Shown one piece after another: positions 50,505 to 62,079 of a stretch of DNA of 64,000 bases. Position 1 is the first letter of the stretch; every line of letters begins with the position of its first letter. Source of the stretch: Sequoia sempervirens. Taxonomy: Eukaryota > Streptophyta > Pinopsida > Cupressales > Cupressaceae. The notes beneath the pieces were generated by a model that had not been told where the DNA came from, made no database searches, and saw nothing but the letters and a program-made list of their open reading frames with translations. The stretch spans positions 1-64,000 of the forward strand of contig VDFB02296704.1 of NCBI GenBank assembly GCA_007258455.2, written 5' to 3'. Both the position numbers and the translations under genes were made by a program.

Positions 50505-51270
50505 CACCACCAAAAATTATTGTTATTTCATGGAATGTAAGAGGTTTGAATAACACCCCTAAACAAAAGGCTATTTGGGAAACGATTAATTGTCATGCCC
50601 TTGACATTGTCTTTTTCCAGGAAACTAAGTTATTAGTGGATATTATGGTAAATAGAGCCTCCAGTATTTGGCCTCGTGCTTGTTGTTGGTGGGTGGGTGC
50701 TTTTGGTAGCTCTGGAGGTGTGGATTGTATGTGGGATCCAAGAAAGGTTGTTCCTCTGTTGTGGATCATTAGTCACTCTTCTATCTCTATGATTGCCTCT
50801 AGTCTTGAATCTAGTGAATCCTATCTTTTCACTAATGTCTATGCTCCCAATGATTTGATGGGTAAGTCCCAACATTGGAATCATCTTAGTTATGTCTGCT
50901 CACATTTTCCTTGGCATCCTTGGATTATGGCAGTCCAGATTTTAATGCTATCTCTTGTTTAGAGGAGAAGAGAGGGGACATTGCTAGGTTGGACTCTGTT
51001 GCACTACTTCTTATAGATAGCATGGCTAGTCTAAATATTATTGATGTGAAACCTAATAATGGAATCTTCACTTTGAATAATCAAGTGTGTGGTTATGATG
51101 CTATTTCTGAGAGATTGGACAGGTTTCTTGTCTCCTATTTTTGGGTGGCGGATAAGTGGTCTACTAGCTCTGAGATTTTGGATTGGTGTGGTTTAGATCA
51201 TTGGCCGATCAAACTTTCTATTTTTCCTTTTAGAATCAATAAAACTCCCCCTTTTAAGTTCCAACTCATG
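50505..51270 (+). pseudogene. LINE ORF2: apurinic-type endonuclease domain
   Basis: The domain begins IIVISWNVRGLNN (catalytic N), continues with VFFQETK (catalytic E) and TNVYAPND, and loses frame near 50930, where the expected GDFN metal-binding motif is split; DFNAISCLEEKRG then reads in a new frame. It ends near LDHWPIKLS, where a serine usually precedes DH. The endonuclease nicks target DNA to prime reverse transcription. Motifs and order are clear, but the frameshift inactivates it. Confidence 0.85.
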
Positions 51271-51279
51271 TAGCTTTGT

Positions 51280-52960
51280 GATCCTTCTCTTCATGATCTA
51301 ATGATTGATTAGTGGAGTATGGGGAAACCTACTATTGGTATAGTTATGTATACCTTTGTTAAGAGATTGCAATTTGTGAAATATAGACTCAAGAGGCGAA
51401 ATATGTAGTGTTTTGGGAATCTTCACCAAAATAAGTTTTCTACTCGAGCTCATTTGGATTCTATCACTCATCAGATTCATGATCTTGGTCTCACAATTGA
51501 GTTGTGTAGGGAAGAGGCTAGGGAAACTAAGGCTCTTGATGAATGGGAGTTGAGGGAGGATATTTTTGGAAGAAAAAATCTTTTATTGATTGGATTAAGG
51601 AGGGAGATAGAAATACTGCCTTGTTTCAGCACTCTGTTGGTGCTAGGAGAAATGGTAATTTTATCAACTCTCTTGTTTCTTCTGCGGGAGTTCAACTTTC
51701 TTCTCAAGTTGACTTTTCTTGGGAGATTGTTCATTTCTTTTTAGTTCTTTTTAGTGAGGATTCTCCTCCTGTAAGTGCTAAAGAAAATTCTATTTGGGCT
51801 TCTATTCCTTCTTTGGTATCTCATGAGATGAACTAGGATCTTTTACGACCCATCTCCTTATAGGAACTGGAGACCATTGTGTTTCAAATGAAAAAAGGTA
51901 AATCCCCTAGCCTTGATGGTTTTCCTACTCAAATTTTTCAAGTATTTTTGGATATTGTCAAGGAGGATCTCTTGGAGGTTGTTAAGAAATCTTCCCCGAA
52001 TAAAAAAATGTTGAAGGCCATGAACTCCACTTTTCTGGCTCTTATTTTGAAAAAGGAAGGGGCTTGTTCCTTGGATTATTTTCCCCCCATTACTCTTTTT
52101 AATGTGGTTTATAAGATCATTACTAAGTTGATTGTAGAAAGACTGAAGCCTTGGCTCAATTCTTTGATTACAATGAGTGGGGAGAATTTGTGGCAGGTAG
52201 AAAAATTATAGATGGGGTTGTTATTGCTATGAAGGCTATTCATTCTATGGAAGTCTCTAAGGAGAAGGCTATGTTCATCAAGCTTGATATGGAAAAATCC
52301 TATGATAGATTCAAATGGGCCTTCTTGCAAAAGGTTCTCTTAGCTTTTGGTTTTGATAGAGAGTAGGTTGACTAGATCATGAGTTGTGTGACTTCTACTT
52401 CCTTTTTGGTGCTTATCAATGGAGAACCTTCAACGTTATTTGGAGCCTTTAGGAGTCTTTGATAGGGAGACCTGTTGTCCCCTTATTTGTTCACCATTAT
52501 GGCTGAGAGGTTGGGGAGGTTTATCAAGTCCTATGTTGGCAATTGACTGATTCATGGGTGGTGTTGGGGCAACTTGTTACCATCTCTATCTCATCTTCAA
52601 TTTGTTGATGACACAACTTTAATGGGGGTGGCCAAAATAAATGAAGTTATGAATTTTAGGAAGGCTTTGGATACTTATTTGGCTGCCTCGGGTCAAAATA
52701 CTAATGATCACAAGTCCTCTATTAACTTTTTCAATACTTCGAGTGGCTTATTCAAGCAAGGATTGCCTAGATTCTTCATTTTCAAATTGGCACTCTCCCT
52801 TTGGTTTACCTGGGAATTCCCCTTACAGTGGGACCTCAACCAAAAGAAATTTGACATGATGTGCTAGATAAATTTCACAAGAGGGTTCTAATTCATTGGA
52901 CTCACAGGTGGTTGTCTTCGGTGGGTCATGTGGTTTTGTTGAAGTCTATAGTTTAGTCTC
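51280..52960 (+). pseudogene. LINE ORF2: reverse transcriptase domain
   Basis: Recognisable RT blocks: MKKGKSPSLDGFPTQIFQ (about 51887-51940), the FLALILKKEG block, GRKIIDGVVIAMKAIHS (about 52197-52250), the catalytic LDMEKSYDR (about 52283-52309), and QFVDDTTLMG at 52599-52628 with the FxDD core. Stops and frame changes break the domain several times (for example near 51365, 51835 and 52366). The enzyme would copy element RNA at the nicked target. Confidence 0.85.
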
Positions 52961-54600
52961 AAGATTCCTATGTACCAATTTTTTGTACAAGTGGCTCCTA
53001 CCATTTTTGTTAAGGAGTTTGATTCCCTCACTTATTAGTTCCTTTTGGTAGGTAATATTCTTAATTCTAAGTGAAGTTTGGTGAAATGGGAATCCGTGTG
53101 TAGGCCTAAATAGGAAGGGGGTCTTGGTCTCAAGTCTACTAGTTTGGTGGGTCGGGCTTTAGTTGCAAAGATGTACTAGTGTTGGTGTACTTTCCAAGAT
53201 TAGGATTGGGCTAGAATTATCAATTTTAAGTACATTGGTGGGGTGGACCTTGATGATGTTCCTCGATATCATCTCCAAGGAAAAGGGTCTATGATCTGGG
53301 ATACTCTTAAAAAGGGGGCTAAGTTGATTAAGGAGGGTTTTTTTTTGGATTTGCAATAAGGGGTCTAAAGCCCTCTTTTGGTCTAATTTATCTGATGGTT
53401 ATCCTCCCATTATTTCTATGTTTCCTCATTTGTAACCTCTTTGTGATAGCTTGATGAATGTGGGTTGGTGCAAGGTGAAGGACTTCAAAACTATTCAGTC
53501 ATTGGGATAGGTAGATGTGTGGTGTTGGAAGGATCCCCAAGAGTGGCCTCTAGGAAATTCTATGTTGGAGAGGTAGAAGCTTGCTAGCATTTTGGTTGGT
53601 AGAATGTGTAGTTCCCTTCAAGATAAAGATATTTTGGCATGGGGTCCTGATCCAAAAGGTAGATTATTGGTTGCCTCTAGATATTGGAGCTCGATAAGAA
53701 GGTGTCTAGAAATGATGGGGTTTTTTGGTGGAAGAAGGTTTGGAATAAATTTTCTTCTCCAAAGTGTAACTTCTTTTGTGGTTGCTTGTTCAAAATAGAT
53801 GTCTTATTTGGGAAAATCTACATAAAAGGGGATTTCAGGGCCCATCCATCTATGTTTTATGCAATAATAATGAGTAGTGTACTTCAAATATTTTCTTCCA
53901 TTGTCCTTATGCTAGGTAATTTTGGAATTCTTGGTGGGGAGTTTGGGGAAAACCTTGTGTTCATGCCTCTTCTTTGATAGAATTTTGGGAAATTTTGGGA
54001 AGACCCCCTACTAAGATGATTTTTCATCAAATAGCTTTGATTATTGGCCCTACCTTTATTATTTGGCAACTTTCGCTTGGAAATAGGAGGATTTTTCAAG
54101 ATGTGAAGCAAGTAGATCTTTTATGGAGGAGGATCTTCAACAAGATCCAAGAAACTATTGTACAAGCTAAGTGTGGTATGTCGATGACTATTGATCCAAG
54201 TGATATGTCCTATGTGAGGAAGCTTCATTTAAAGGGCAATAGGTTTGATTGCTCTATTGGTAGTGGCCCTCAATAGGTTAAGCAAAAGGTGCATTAGGAG
54301 GGTAGATGGCGACCACCCCCTCAAGGAGTTATGAAGATAAATACTGATGGATCTTCTAGGGGGAATCCTAGGCATGTTGGGATTGATGGTATTGGTAGAG
54401 ATAGTAAAGGAGCCTGGAAGGTATTTTTCTTCTCTATTTATAAGGGTCACCATTCTAACAATTTCATGGAGGCTAGAGGCTATTTTTCATCCTATTGAAA
54501 GAGGTTGTTCTTTGGGGTGGAAGAGGATCATTTGTGAATCTGATTTACAGATGTATTTGATATCCTAAATGAGCAAATATTTGGTGGTGTTAATTGGAAA
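52961..54600 (+). pseudogene. LINE ORF2: C-terminal region with zinc-binding and RNase H domain
   Basis: The linker (52960-54290) is recognisable only in fragments, for example WWKKVWNKFSSPKCNFF near 53725-53780, which matches the zf-RVT region of plant LINEs. The RNase H domain begins near 54305 with PPPQGVMKINTDGSSRGNPR, including the catalytic aspartate in NTDGS, and continues to about 54560 in changing frames. An acquired RNase H of this type marks a subgroup of plant L1 elements. The domain is broken. Confidence 0.75.
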
Positions 54601-54959
54601 TTGGCTAAGGTGATCAAACAGATTATGAATCTCTGCAACTCTTTGGAATTTGTTTTCTTCTATCATATTTCATAGGAATGGAATAGAGTGGAGGATATTT
54701 TGGTGATATGGGCTTCTAAGCATGTGGAGAGGAGTATTGTTGATGACTAGGGATTTTTATCCTCAAAATTTTATGTGTCTCTCAAAAAGGTGATCATGGA
54801 AGACCTTCATTTTGTAATTGGTTCCTTGGTTGGGTTCCTTCGGGGATTGTTGATGTGGGGTTGGTTGGCTACTTTTATAGGCTTTTTCTTCTTACTTTGT
54901 AATGCTTCTTTGATTCAATAATTTTTTACACCCTTTTCAAAAAAATAATAATAATTTGA

Positions 54960-56280
54960 ATTTCATAAGAATAATTATGATTATCATTTTATAAATTTTC
55001 TCAACCAAATAAATAGTCAAATGAATGAGTGGAAACTATGAACTCTTCCAAGTCCCATGTGACATATCCATACATCTAATGAGACTACCAAGATCCTTTT
55101 CTACAAAACAATGATGGGAAATTATACCACTTGACCAGATGGATCCTAAAGGTCCACTCCCACCTTTCTTATGAGGTATTAAAATTAATAGTATATATAG
55201 AAAAAAAAATTGAAAATATATAAATTTACATGGTCATAGTTTTCTCAACATGTGAGGAACCATAAATGATTCTAGGAAGGAAAAAAATTATGCTAGTCTA
55301 CATCTTGCATGAATTTTTCATTCACCTTATATTTTAACTATATTAAAACTAAATCATGGAGGTATAGTAAGCATAATATCTCTAATATCCAAGAAGTGAG
55401 AAATAAGATACATTACATTGTAAATATCTAATGTCTAAAAGGTGAGAAAGAAGATCTACACCATGCCTTAGATCTATAATATCCAAAAGGTTAGTAACCA
55501 TACATACTATACCTTTGATCTCTAACATATAAATCTCAACAAGTAGAAAATAATCCAAAACTTCTACCTTTTTATCAAATGCACATAAATTAAGGATGTA
55601 CTAAATATCAAACAAAATATTAGGAGGGAAAAGAGAATATACACATGCTCCTACCAAATTCTTATGCATAATTTTATCATTTCCCATCTAATTTAGATAC
55701 ACTTTTAAACTATTTGTCATCTAAATAATTATAATTTAAAAATAATATTTTTCTAACTCTCATAAAAGTGCATAGAATGTGCAAAAAACCCCATCAATGG
55801 ATTCATTTAATTGTTTTCAAGAAATTAAATGAAAACACATGAAAGATTCTAATACTAAAAGTGAACAATGGTAGTATATTCCTTAACATTCTAAAACACA
55901 TAAAATACCATTTGAAGAATACAAATAGAAAAACCTTAATTTTAAATTTAAATCCTAAGGGATTGAAGAACACACAATACATTAATCAAGAACTTCCATG
56001 AAGCTCCCAAGAAAACCAAAATATTTTTCCCCCACTCATTCTTTTTAAAGCTTAAGAATTATACAAGCTTTTTAATTCAAGCTTTAAAAATTAAGATATA
56101 CATAAATCCATAATAATTATTTAGTTTCAAAAATACAATATGAAAACCCTTTTAAAATATTTTTTTTTTGTCACACTCAACAAGCTAATATGATAATATC
56201 TACTTGTTCCAAAAAATTTCCATGTATGTATCCATACATATGTGTGTGAGAGAGATATTCCTTAACTAACCCCCTCCCAT
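54960..56280. other. AT-rich spacer with weak local repeats
   Basis: No gene is supported. A phrase of the form ctaatatccaagaagtgagaa recurs loosely three times between 55376 and 55500 with about 60-bp spacing. Confidence 0.4.
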
Positions 56281-56295
56281 AGTTATTTTCCTTAT

Positions 56296-56313
56296 ATATA
56301 GAGAGAGGGCAAG

Positions 56314-56344
<31 letters not shown>

Positions 56345-56383
56345 GGGGGGAAGGGGGAGGGGGAGGGGGAGAGAGAGTTTTTA
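56296..56383 (+). repeat. AT/AG/G microsatellite with G-quadruplex motif
   Basis: A (TA)n, (GA)n composite leads into a run of guanine blocks at 56344-56369: eight G, AA, five G, A, five G, A, five G. Four G-runs separated by one or two adenines fit a very stable intramolecular G-quadruplex on the plus strand. Confidence 0.85.
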
Positions 56384-56944
56384 AAAATAGTAATAAATTA
56401 AAATAAAAATAAAATAAGAGGATTAATGGGAGGGGAGAGGTAACCTTATTATTTTACATAAATAATAGTGCAATTGAAAAAACAATCCATGTCTTGATTA
56501 TACAGTAGTATCTTATACCTTAAATAAAATATTATCATATTGATATAATATGTGATTAGCATAAATGTACAAAACACCAAATACATAAGTTGACACAATA
56601 TTATGCAAAAAAAAAGAGGCTAATGCATGTTCTCCCTACACACCCCTCCCTAAAATTAGGCTAAAATCTTTCCATTTAATTATTGTCTCGTCATGTATGT
56701 TCCACTAGACCCTAACCTAGTCTAGGTCTTGACCTTCAAGGCTTGTTTCTAATATTATAAAATGTATATGAGATCTAGATATGGTTGGTTCCCACCTATA
56801 CTTATAATGTATCACAATCAATAACATGTTAAACATCTATAATATAAAATCTTATAAAAAATCATGAATACACAATAATATGGGTATTAAATCAAGATAA
56901 TAAGAAAATAGACCTAGATCTACTTCAAAATATTAAAAAGAAAC
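56384..56944. other. spacer, no gene recognised
   Basis: A/T-rich sequence between the G-rich microsatellite and the Gypsy integrase relic. The bases just above 56384 could be the 3' non-coding part of the decayed Gypsy element, but no LTR was identified. Confidence 0.35.
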
Positions 56945-57680
56945 ATGAAATAAGGTGCAATCTTATTAAATTTCATATACCAAATGGGCCTCTTATTTGG
57001 TTGCACTCTTAAGGTGACTATGTCACCAATAGAAAATTTTCATTTCAACCTCTTAGCATCAACATACTTCTTATGATAATCCTAGTTAAATAAAATTTTA
57101 TCTTTAATATGAACTACCTAGTAATTCATATCTCAAAGTATCTCATGATGAATAACAACATGAACCTCAATCATATCCCAAATTAAGGGATTCATAAATG
57201 GTTGACCATACAATATATGTAATGGTGTCATGCCTAAGGAACTATGTTATTTATTGGTATAAGAAAGATCAATATTCTCCCCCTTAGATTATTGGTCCAT
57301 TGCATGTACATATGTACCATATCATTTAACACCTAATTCATTTACTTAATCTAATCAAATTAGTATCTAGGTGATAAGTGGAGATAATGTTGAGTTGATC
57401 ACCTAATGTATGTTCTAATGAAATTAAAAAAATATGTGAACATAAGATCATAATCTAGAATGATCTTGCAAAAAATACATGGAAATGAATGATATCCTCC
57501 ATGAAAATTCATGTCACTAACACAATATTATATGATATCTGCATGAACTTGAAAATGGTCAACCTAGGTTAGCATGTTAATTTTCCCCATTATGGAACCA
57601 TAATAAAAGGAAGAAAAGGGTAAAATGGTAATATAATCAATAGATATAACTAGTGTCACTTCTACCAAAGAATATAATGT
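56945..57680 (-). pseudogene. decayed Ty3/Gypsy integrase
   Basis: Read on the minus strand, several Gypsy integrase blocks survive in order: SIDYITILPF with YGSIMG near 57655-57590 (matching the SMDFITGLP-YDSI block of the catalytic core), HSSLGMTPLHILYG with NPLIWDMIEV near 57255-57175, then DYHKKYVDAKRL and FSIGDIVTLRVQPNKRPI near 57095-56985, the C-terminal module, and KIAPYF below that. Stops and frame changes interrupt all parts. Integrase inserts the element's DNA; this copy is dead. No LTRs or reverse transcriptase could be placed with confidence. Confidence 0.75.
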
Positions 57681-58194
57681 GCATGTAGAATTCATATGAG
57701 ATGATAATTCTCTACCTTCATTCTCTAACATTCAAGAAAAACAAATAACAAAATCAATAGAATTAAACCTCATCCTATGTAATAACATAACTATTTAAGG
57801 TCATCATATACCTTCTTCACACCAAAATTTGTTACATAAGGTTCATAATGCCCCTTATATAAGAAAATAGTGGGAAAATCAAGAAGCTATTTTTGCATGA
57901 TCCTCTTGATCCCAAAGACCATCAAGAAGCTAGTCTAAAATTTGTGACCTTTAAAATATGTTCGTGGGGTAAAAAATTAGACTTAATTATGCTTGTTGCT
58001 CAAGGAAACTAAAATAATTTGATCCTCCCCTTTTATTCATGACACATCAAAATATTTCTAAGTCTCCACAAGATTTGAATATTTAATTTTTTCAAGAGTT
58101 CTTAAAAGGATATAAAATTTCCTTTCAATATGGTTCTTGATTTTGAGTTCCCTCAAAACCCCTAATAATACTTAGAATCTTGGGTTCCTACTCA

Positions 58195-58400
58195 AGGTGG
58201 AACCTTCAACAAAGATAAAAATTCATCTTGGTGCTTGGTGTCCATTCCAAATTTGGTCAAAACCTCTAACAAGGAGCCTTGGAATTGGTGGTTGGTAACA
58301 TTGGATCCCAATAGGGATGTAACTTTTGACAAGGAACCTTTGCATTGGTTCTTGGTAGATCCCAATTGAATGTCTAGGACCTTTGGAAAGGAACAAATAA
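58195..58400. repeat. three degenerate copies of a 60-bp repeat
   Basis: Phrases of the form acctctaacaaggagccttggaattggtggttggtaacattggatcccaa recur at about 58203, 58263 and 58325 with many changes. They might once have coded for a repeated protein segment, but all frames contain stops. Confidence 0.5.
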
Positions 58401-58666
58401 AGGTAAATTTTGCTTAGTTCTAGGTGTGTGCACCAATCTGTGACTCAAAAAAGGTGCCACTTTTTATTTTTTACCTAAAATGACCATTTGGCGAGTGTCA
58501 AATAGCTCAGATGACCGAGCCTAATAGTTGGTATGTCAAAATTCAAAAAATTTTGGTGCTCTTCATTTGGAAAGTGCCAAATTTAGTGCTCACCAAAAAA
58601 AATGTTGTATTTGGCTAGTGCCAAATTTGGTGCTTGCCAAATGTTAAGCATGAATTCTTGCAAATA

Positions 58667-59694
58667 TTTTTTGTGAACTCTTTCCTTTTCTTTTTCTTTG
58701 CTAGGGAGACTATATACATGAAGTATAAGTTGACATTTACATATGAAAATTTACTTTCTTATACTTGAAGTTATATTTTATTTATATAGTGTCAAGATGT
58801 TTGAGAGTGGTTTCAGATCTCTTGGAGTTATAATAAAAATTCTAGTTTTTGGAATATCTTATAATTTTTTAGACTAAGTCAAATTTTAGTAATCAACATA
58901 TCAAATTTTAGTAATCAACAGGTCAAATTTTAGTAGTCGGAAAGTTGTATCATCTTTCTCTCACTCTCTCCTTCCCTATCTACTCTCTATCTCTCCTCTC
59001 CCTCCTCTCCCCCTTCCTCTCTCTTCCCCCCTCTCTCTCACATCCCNNNNNNNNNNNNNNNNNNNNNNNNNNNNNNNNNNNNNNNNNNNNNNNNNNNNNN
59101 NNNNNNNNNNNNNNNNNNNNNNNNNNNNNNNNNNNNNNNNNNNNNNGATAGAGAGATGTAGAGAGTGAAGGAGGGAGGGAGATATATATTATAGAGGGAA
59201 GGATGGAGAGGGAGGGAGGGAGGGAAGGAGAGAGAGAGAGAGTTCTTGAGCTCAAGGGGGAGAGAGTCAGATAAAGGGATGGAGATAGTGAGAGATAGAG
59301 GTATAGAGCATAAGAGATGAAAATGAGTGAGAGCGTGAAAGATGATACAACTTGTTGACTATTGAAATTTGACCTCCCAATTACTAAAATTTGACTAAGT
59401 CTAAAAATTAGAAGATCTTCCAAAAGCTAGAATTTGCATTATAACTCTAAGAGATCTGAAACCACTCTCAAAAATATTGAAACTATATACATGAAATTAT
59501 ATGACTTGAAGTATAAGAAAGTAAATTTCCATATGTAAATTTCAACTTATACTTTAAATGTTTATTTCATGTAAGTTGACATTTACATATGGACATTTAC
59601 TTTCTTATACTTTAAATTTTTATTTCATGTATATAGTTTCTCTAGTAGAGAGAAAGATAAAGAGAAAAAACAAAAGAGTTCACAAAAATACATT
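58667..59694. repeat. foldback inverted repeat with the assembly gap at its centre
   Basis: The left arm (58667-59046) runs from ttttttgtgaactcttt through ttgagagtggtttcagatct to a CT-rich microsatellite. The right arm (59147-59694) is its reverse complement with moderate divergence, ending in aagagttcacaaaaat. The right arm contains an extra internal duplication of about 75 bp (aagtataagaaagtaaat type). The CT tract of one arm pairs with the GA tract of the other. The layout fits a foldback-type DNA element or a duplicated, inverted segment; no transposase is visible. Confidence 0.85.
59047..59146. other. assembly gap (100 N)
   Basis: Exactly 100 N, the usual placeholder for a gap of unknown size, between a CT-rich tract and a GA-rich tract. 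Reading frames that cross it are meaningless. Confidence 0.98.
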
Positions 59695-59699
59695 CCACA

Positions 59700-60394
59700 A
59701 AGTCATCCACTTCAAAAAGTCATAAAATATTATATATTCATTAAAAAATTAGTTGAAAGAATGGGGATAAACTTCATGGTGTTAGCTAAGTTCTCACTGT
59801 TGGGATTTTTGAAATTCTAAAAAAAATGAATGAAAAGTGGGGCAACCCTCATATGCTATGCTATTTTTTTATAAAAACAAGACCTGTTTTGCACCCCCCT
59901 TTTTGAAACCCTTAATATTCATTATTTTCAAAAAAAAAAAATTATCTTACAAACTAGAGTCAAAGCACTACAACTCTTGTTCTTGTTGTGTCTTCAAAGT
60001 TTGAGTGTAACTATCTTCATTTTCTCATGCACACCAAATTTTTCTGATTTTAGAAAAAAAGTGGCATCTTGAGAGCCATTTTTGTATGCAACACTAAAGG
60101 TGCTAGTTCCTAATGGGGTCAAAATCCCCGATTAAAATGAAATGAAAGAATTCAACAAAATATAGGTACTTAGAGAAGTAGGAACGATATAGGGAGGACA
60201 ACTAGTTCCTAGTTCCTTGTAAAATAGAAAGCTCCAATGAATAATAGAGGCATCTAGTGAATTTATGGAGAGATGAAGTGACATGATGATGATTAAATTG
60301 TTGGAAGACATTTGAACTAATTTCACATATGGTATATATGGGAAAAATTAAATTGTTGAAATTGTTTTTTTGGGTTGAAGGACTTTCATATTAG
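59700..60394. other. spacer, no gene recognised
   Basis: No supported gene. A short reverse-strand frame at 60132-60326 lacks any recognisable domain. Confidence 0.4.
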
Positions 60395-61290
60395 AACAAA
60401 GAAATTTGAAGGGTGAAAGGCATGTAACCAAGATTATAATTATGCAATCATGTATGTTGTTATGAACATGATTATGAACTTGATACCATTGGAGGATTGG
60501 TGCTAAATTTATGTAGAATGTCAAACCTTACCCAATCCCATTAATTAAAACAAGGTTAAAGATGGTTCTCCAATGGAGAAAATACCTAAAATTGATGTTA
60601 AATTGCTAAATTGATGTCAAGAATTGCTCTAAATTTTCTATTGTCTTATTTCTCTAAATCAATGTAGATGAATTGCTTGCAATGGAGGCTATTTATAAAA
60701 AAATTGAGTGAATCAATGGTAAATATTAATTTGATTAATAAAAGGACGAAAATTGATGAGAATAATTGAAATGGATCAAGAATCCAATCCATGGCTCAAG
60801 AGATTGAATAATCACATGAATTGATGCAATTAATCAAGGGATGAAATTGATTTGAAAAAACAAAAATCCTAAAATTTATTAGGAATGTGCAAGATGTTTC
60901 TATTTAAGAGGGAAATAGTTTGAATATGAATTGGAGGCATATTCTTTTGCAAGTGGGAGAAATTAGAGGGATGAAAAGAATTTCAATTAAATAATTATAA
61001 TATTATTTAATAGTGCAAGGTGGAGGAATTTAAAATATTGAATTAAACAATTTTCTCATTTAATTAGAAAAAAAAATTAGTGATATTTAATTAAATAATT
61101 AAGATTATTTAATCAAATGAGAAGAATTAAGGAATTTAATTAAATAATTCATATTATTTAATAAAATAGGATGAAAATTAGAATGAAAGAGATGAATTAA
61201 CCTAATAATATTGATTATTCGATTAATAGAAGAAAATCATGAATTTAACTAAACATTCAAGAGTATTTAACTAAATAGTCAAAAGGGGTT
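60395..61290 (+). repeat. left arm of a long inverted-repeat pair
   Basis: This segment matches the reverse complement of 62080-62935 over most of its length. Good landmarks are ggaatgtgcaagatgtttc (60884), tttgcaagtgggagaaatta (60953), agtgcaaggtggaggaattt (61012) and attatttaatcaaatgagaa (61103). It is dominated by TTTAATTAAATAAT words, a composition seen in LTRs and spacers of large plant genomes. It may be an LTR of an otherwise unrecognised element. Confidence 0.75.
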
Positions 61291-62079
61291 GAATCAGGAT
61301 GAAAATAGTGTTAGTAACCACGTTCGAACCTACACTATCAATTAGGAAAATTTTAAGTGTCTAAATTTTTCCCCTCTTTGAAGTGAAATACCTATTAAAC
61401 TGGTTCAAAGACTAAAACTTTTCAAATCAACACTGCTCAGATAAAAAAATTTAAAATTTACAATATGATTTTTTAGATGCCCCAGTGTGCCCCAATGAAA
61501 GGAATTATGCTGGTATACTACCCCCTCAAGAGATCGAGTGAATTTTTTTATTTTTTAGGTCCATATCATGACAAGGATTCAAGATTAGTTTGGCTAATTA
61601 GAGGATGAAATATAATTCTTAGAAAGCTTAGATGTTTGATGTAGATGGATTTTATGATGTATAAATAGTCATTGGCCATGGGTAGCCTCATGTATATTTT
61701 GATGTATATCACACATATTCGATACTTGGATAGAAATGTTCATAAAAATAAAAGAATAAGATAGAGTAAGATGAATAGAAGTAGAAGAATGAGGTGAATA
61801 TTGATTAACCATTGTTTTGAGATTGATTCAGAAATCCAACAAGCCTATGATTACCTGTGACTTTATTAGATATGGTGATGAGAAAGATGATTTTCTTACT
61901 TCTAAGATTAGGATAAATTCATCATATCATTCCTTATTTTTGATATAGCAAATATACATGATGCATGAAGGTATTAAAAACTAGGATGTCGTTGCATCTA
62001 TTGTGATGTACTTTGACTCTATTGTAGAAACTTACAATCATCCTAATCAATATTGCACATTTGAATCTATTATTAACAC
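61291..62079. other. centre between the inverted-repeat arms
   Basis: About 790 bp of mixed composition with no supported gene. A short C-rich phrase, gatgccccagtgtgcccca, lies near 61475-61495. No transposase or retroelement protein was recognised. Confidence 0.4.

Larger units (their letters stand above)
48811..54949 (+). mobile_element. L1-type LINE, nearly full length, inactivated
   Basis: The 6.1 kb plus-strand non-LTR element runs from a GC-richer 5' leader beginning GGTGACGGAGATGG to an A/T-rich 3' tail of AAT repeats. AATAATTTGA occurs on both sides (48801-48810 and 54950-54959), a plausible 10-bp target duplication, although the AAT tail makes the right edge uncertain by a few bases. 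It contains ORF1 with a DUF4283-like region and relic zinc knuckle, then endonuclease, reverse transcriptase and RNase H. Many stops and frameshifts are present. RNase H at the C terminus is typical of a group of plant L1 elements. It lies upstream of the TNL promoter. Confidence 0.87.

Noticed and set aside
58501..58540. Second pol III box A (atagctcagatgaccgag)
   Set aside because: It fails the AGYNGG part of box A, and no box B follows at the proper distance.
58945..59423. Open frames crossing the N run
   Set aside because: They cross an assembly gap and simple repeats; the protein is an artefact.
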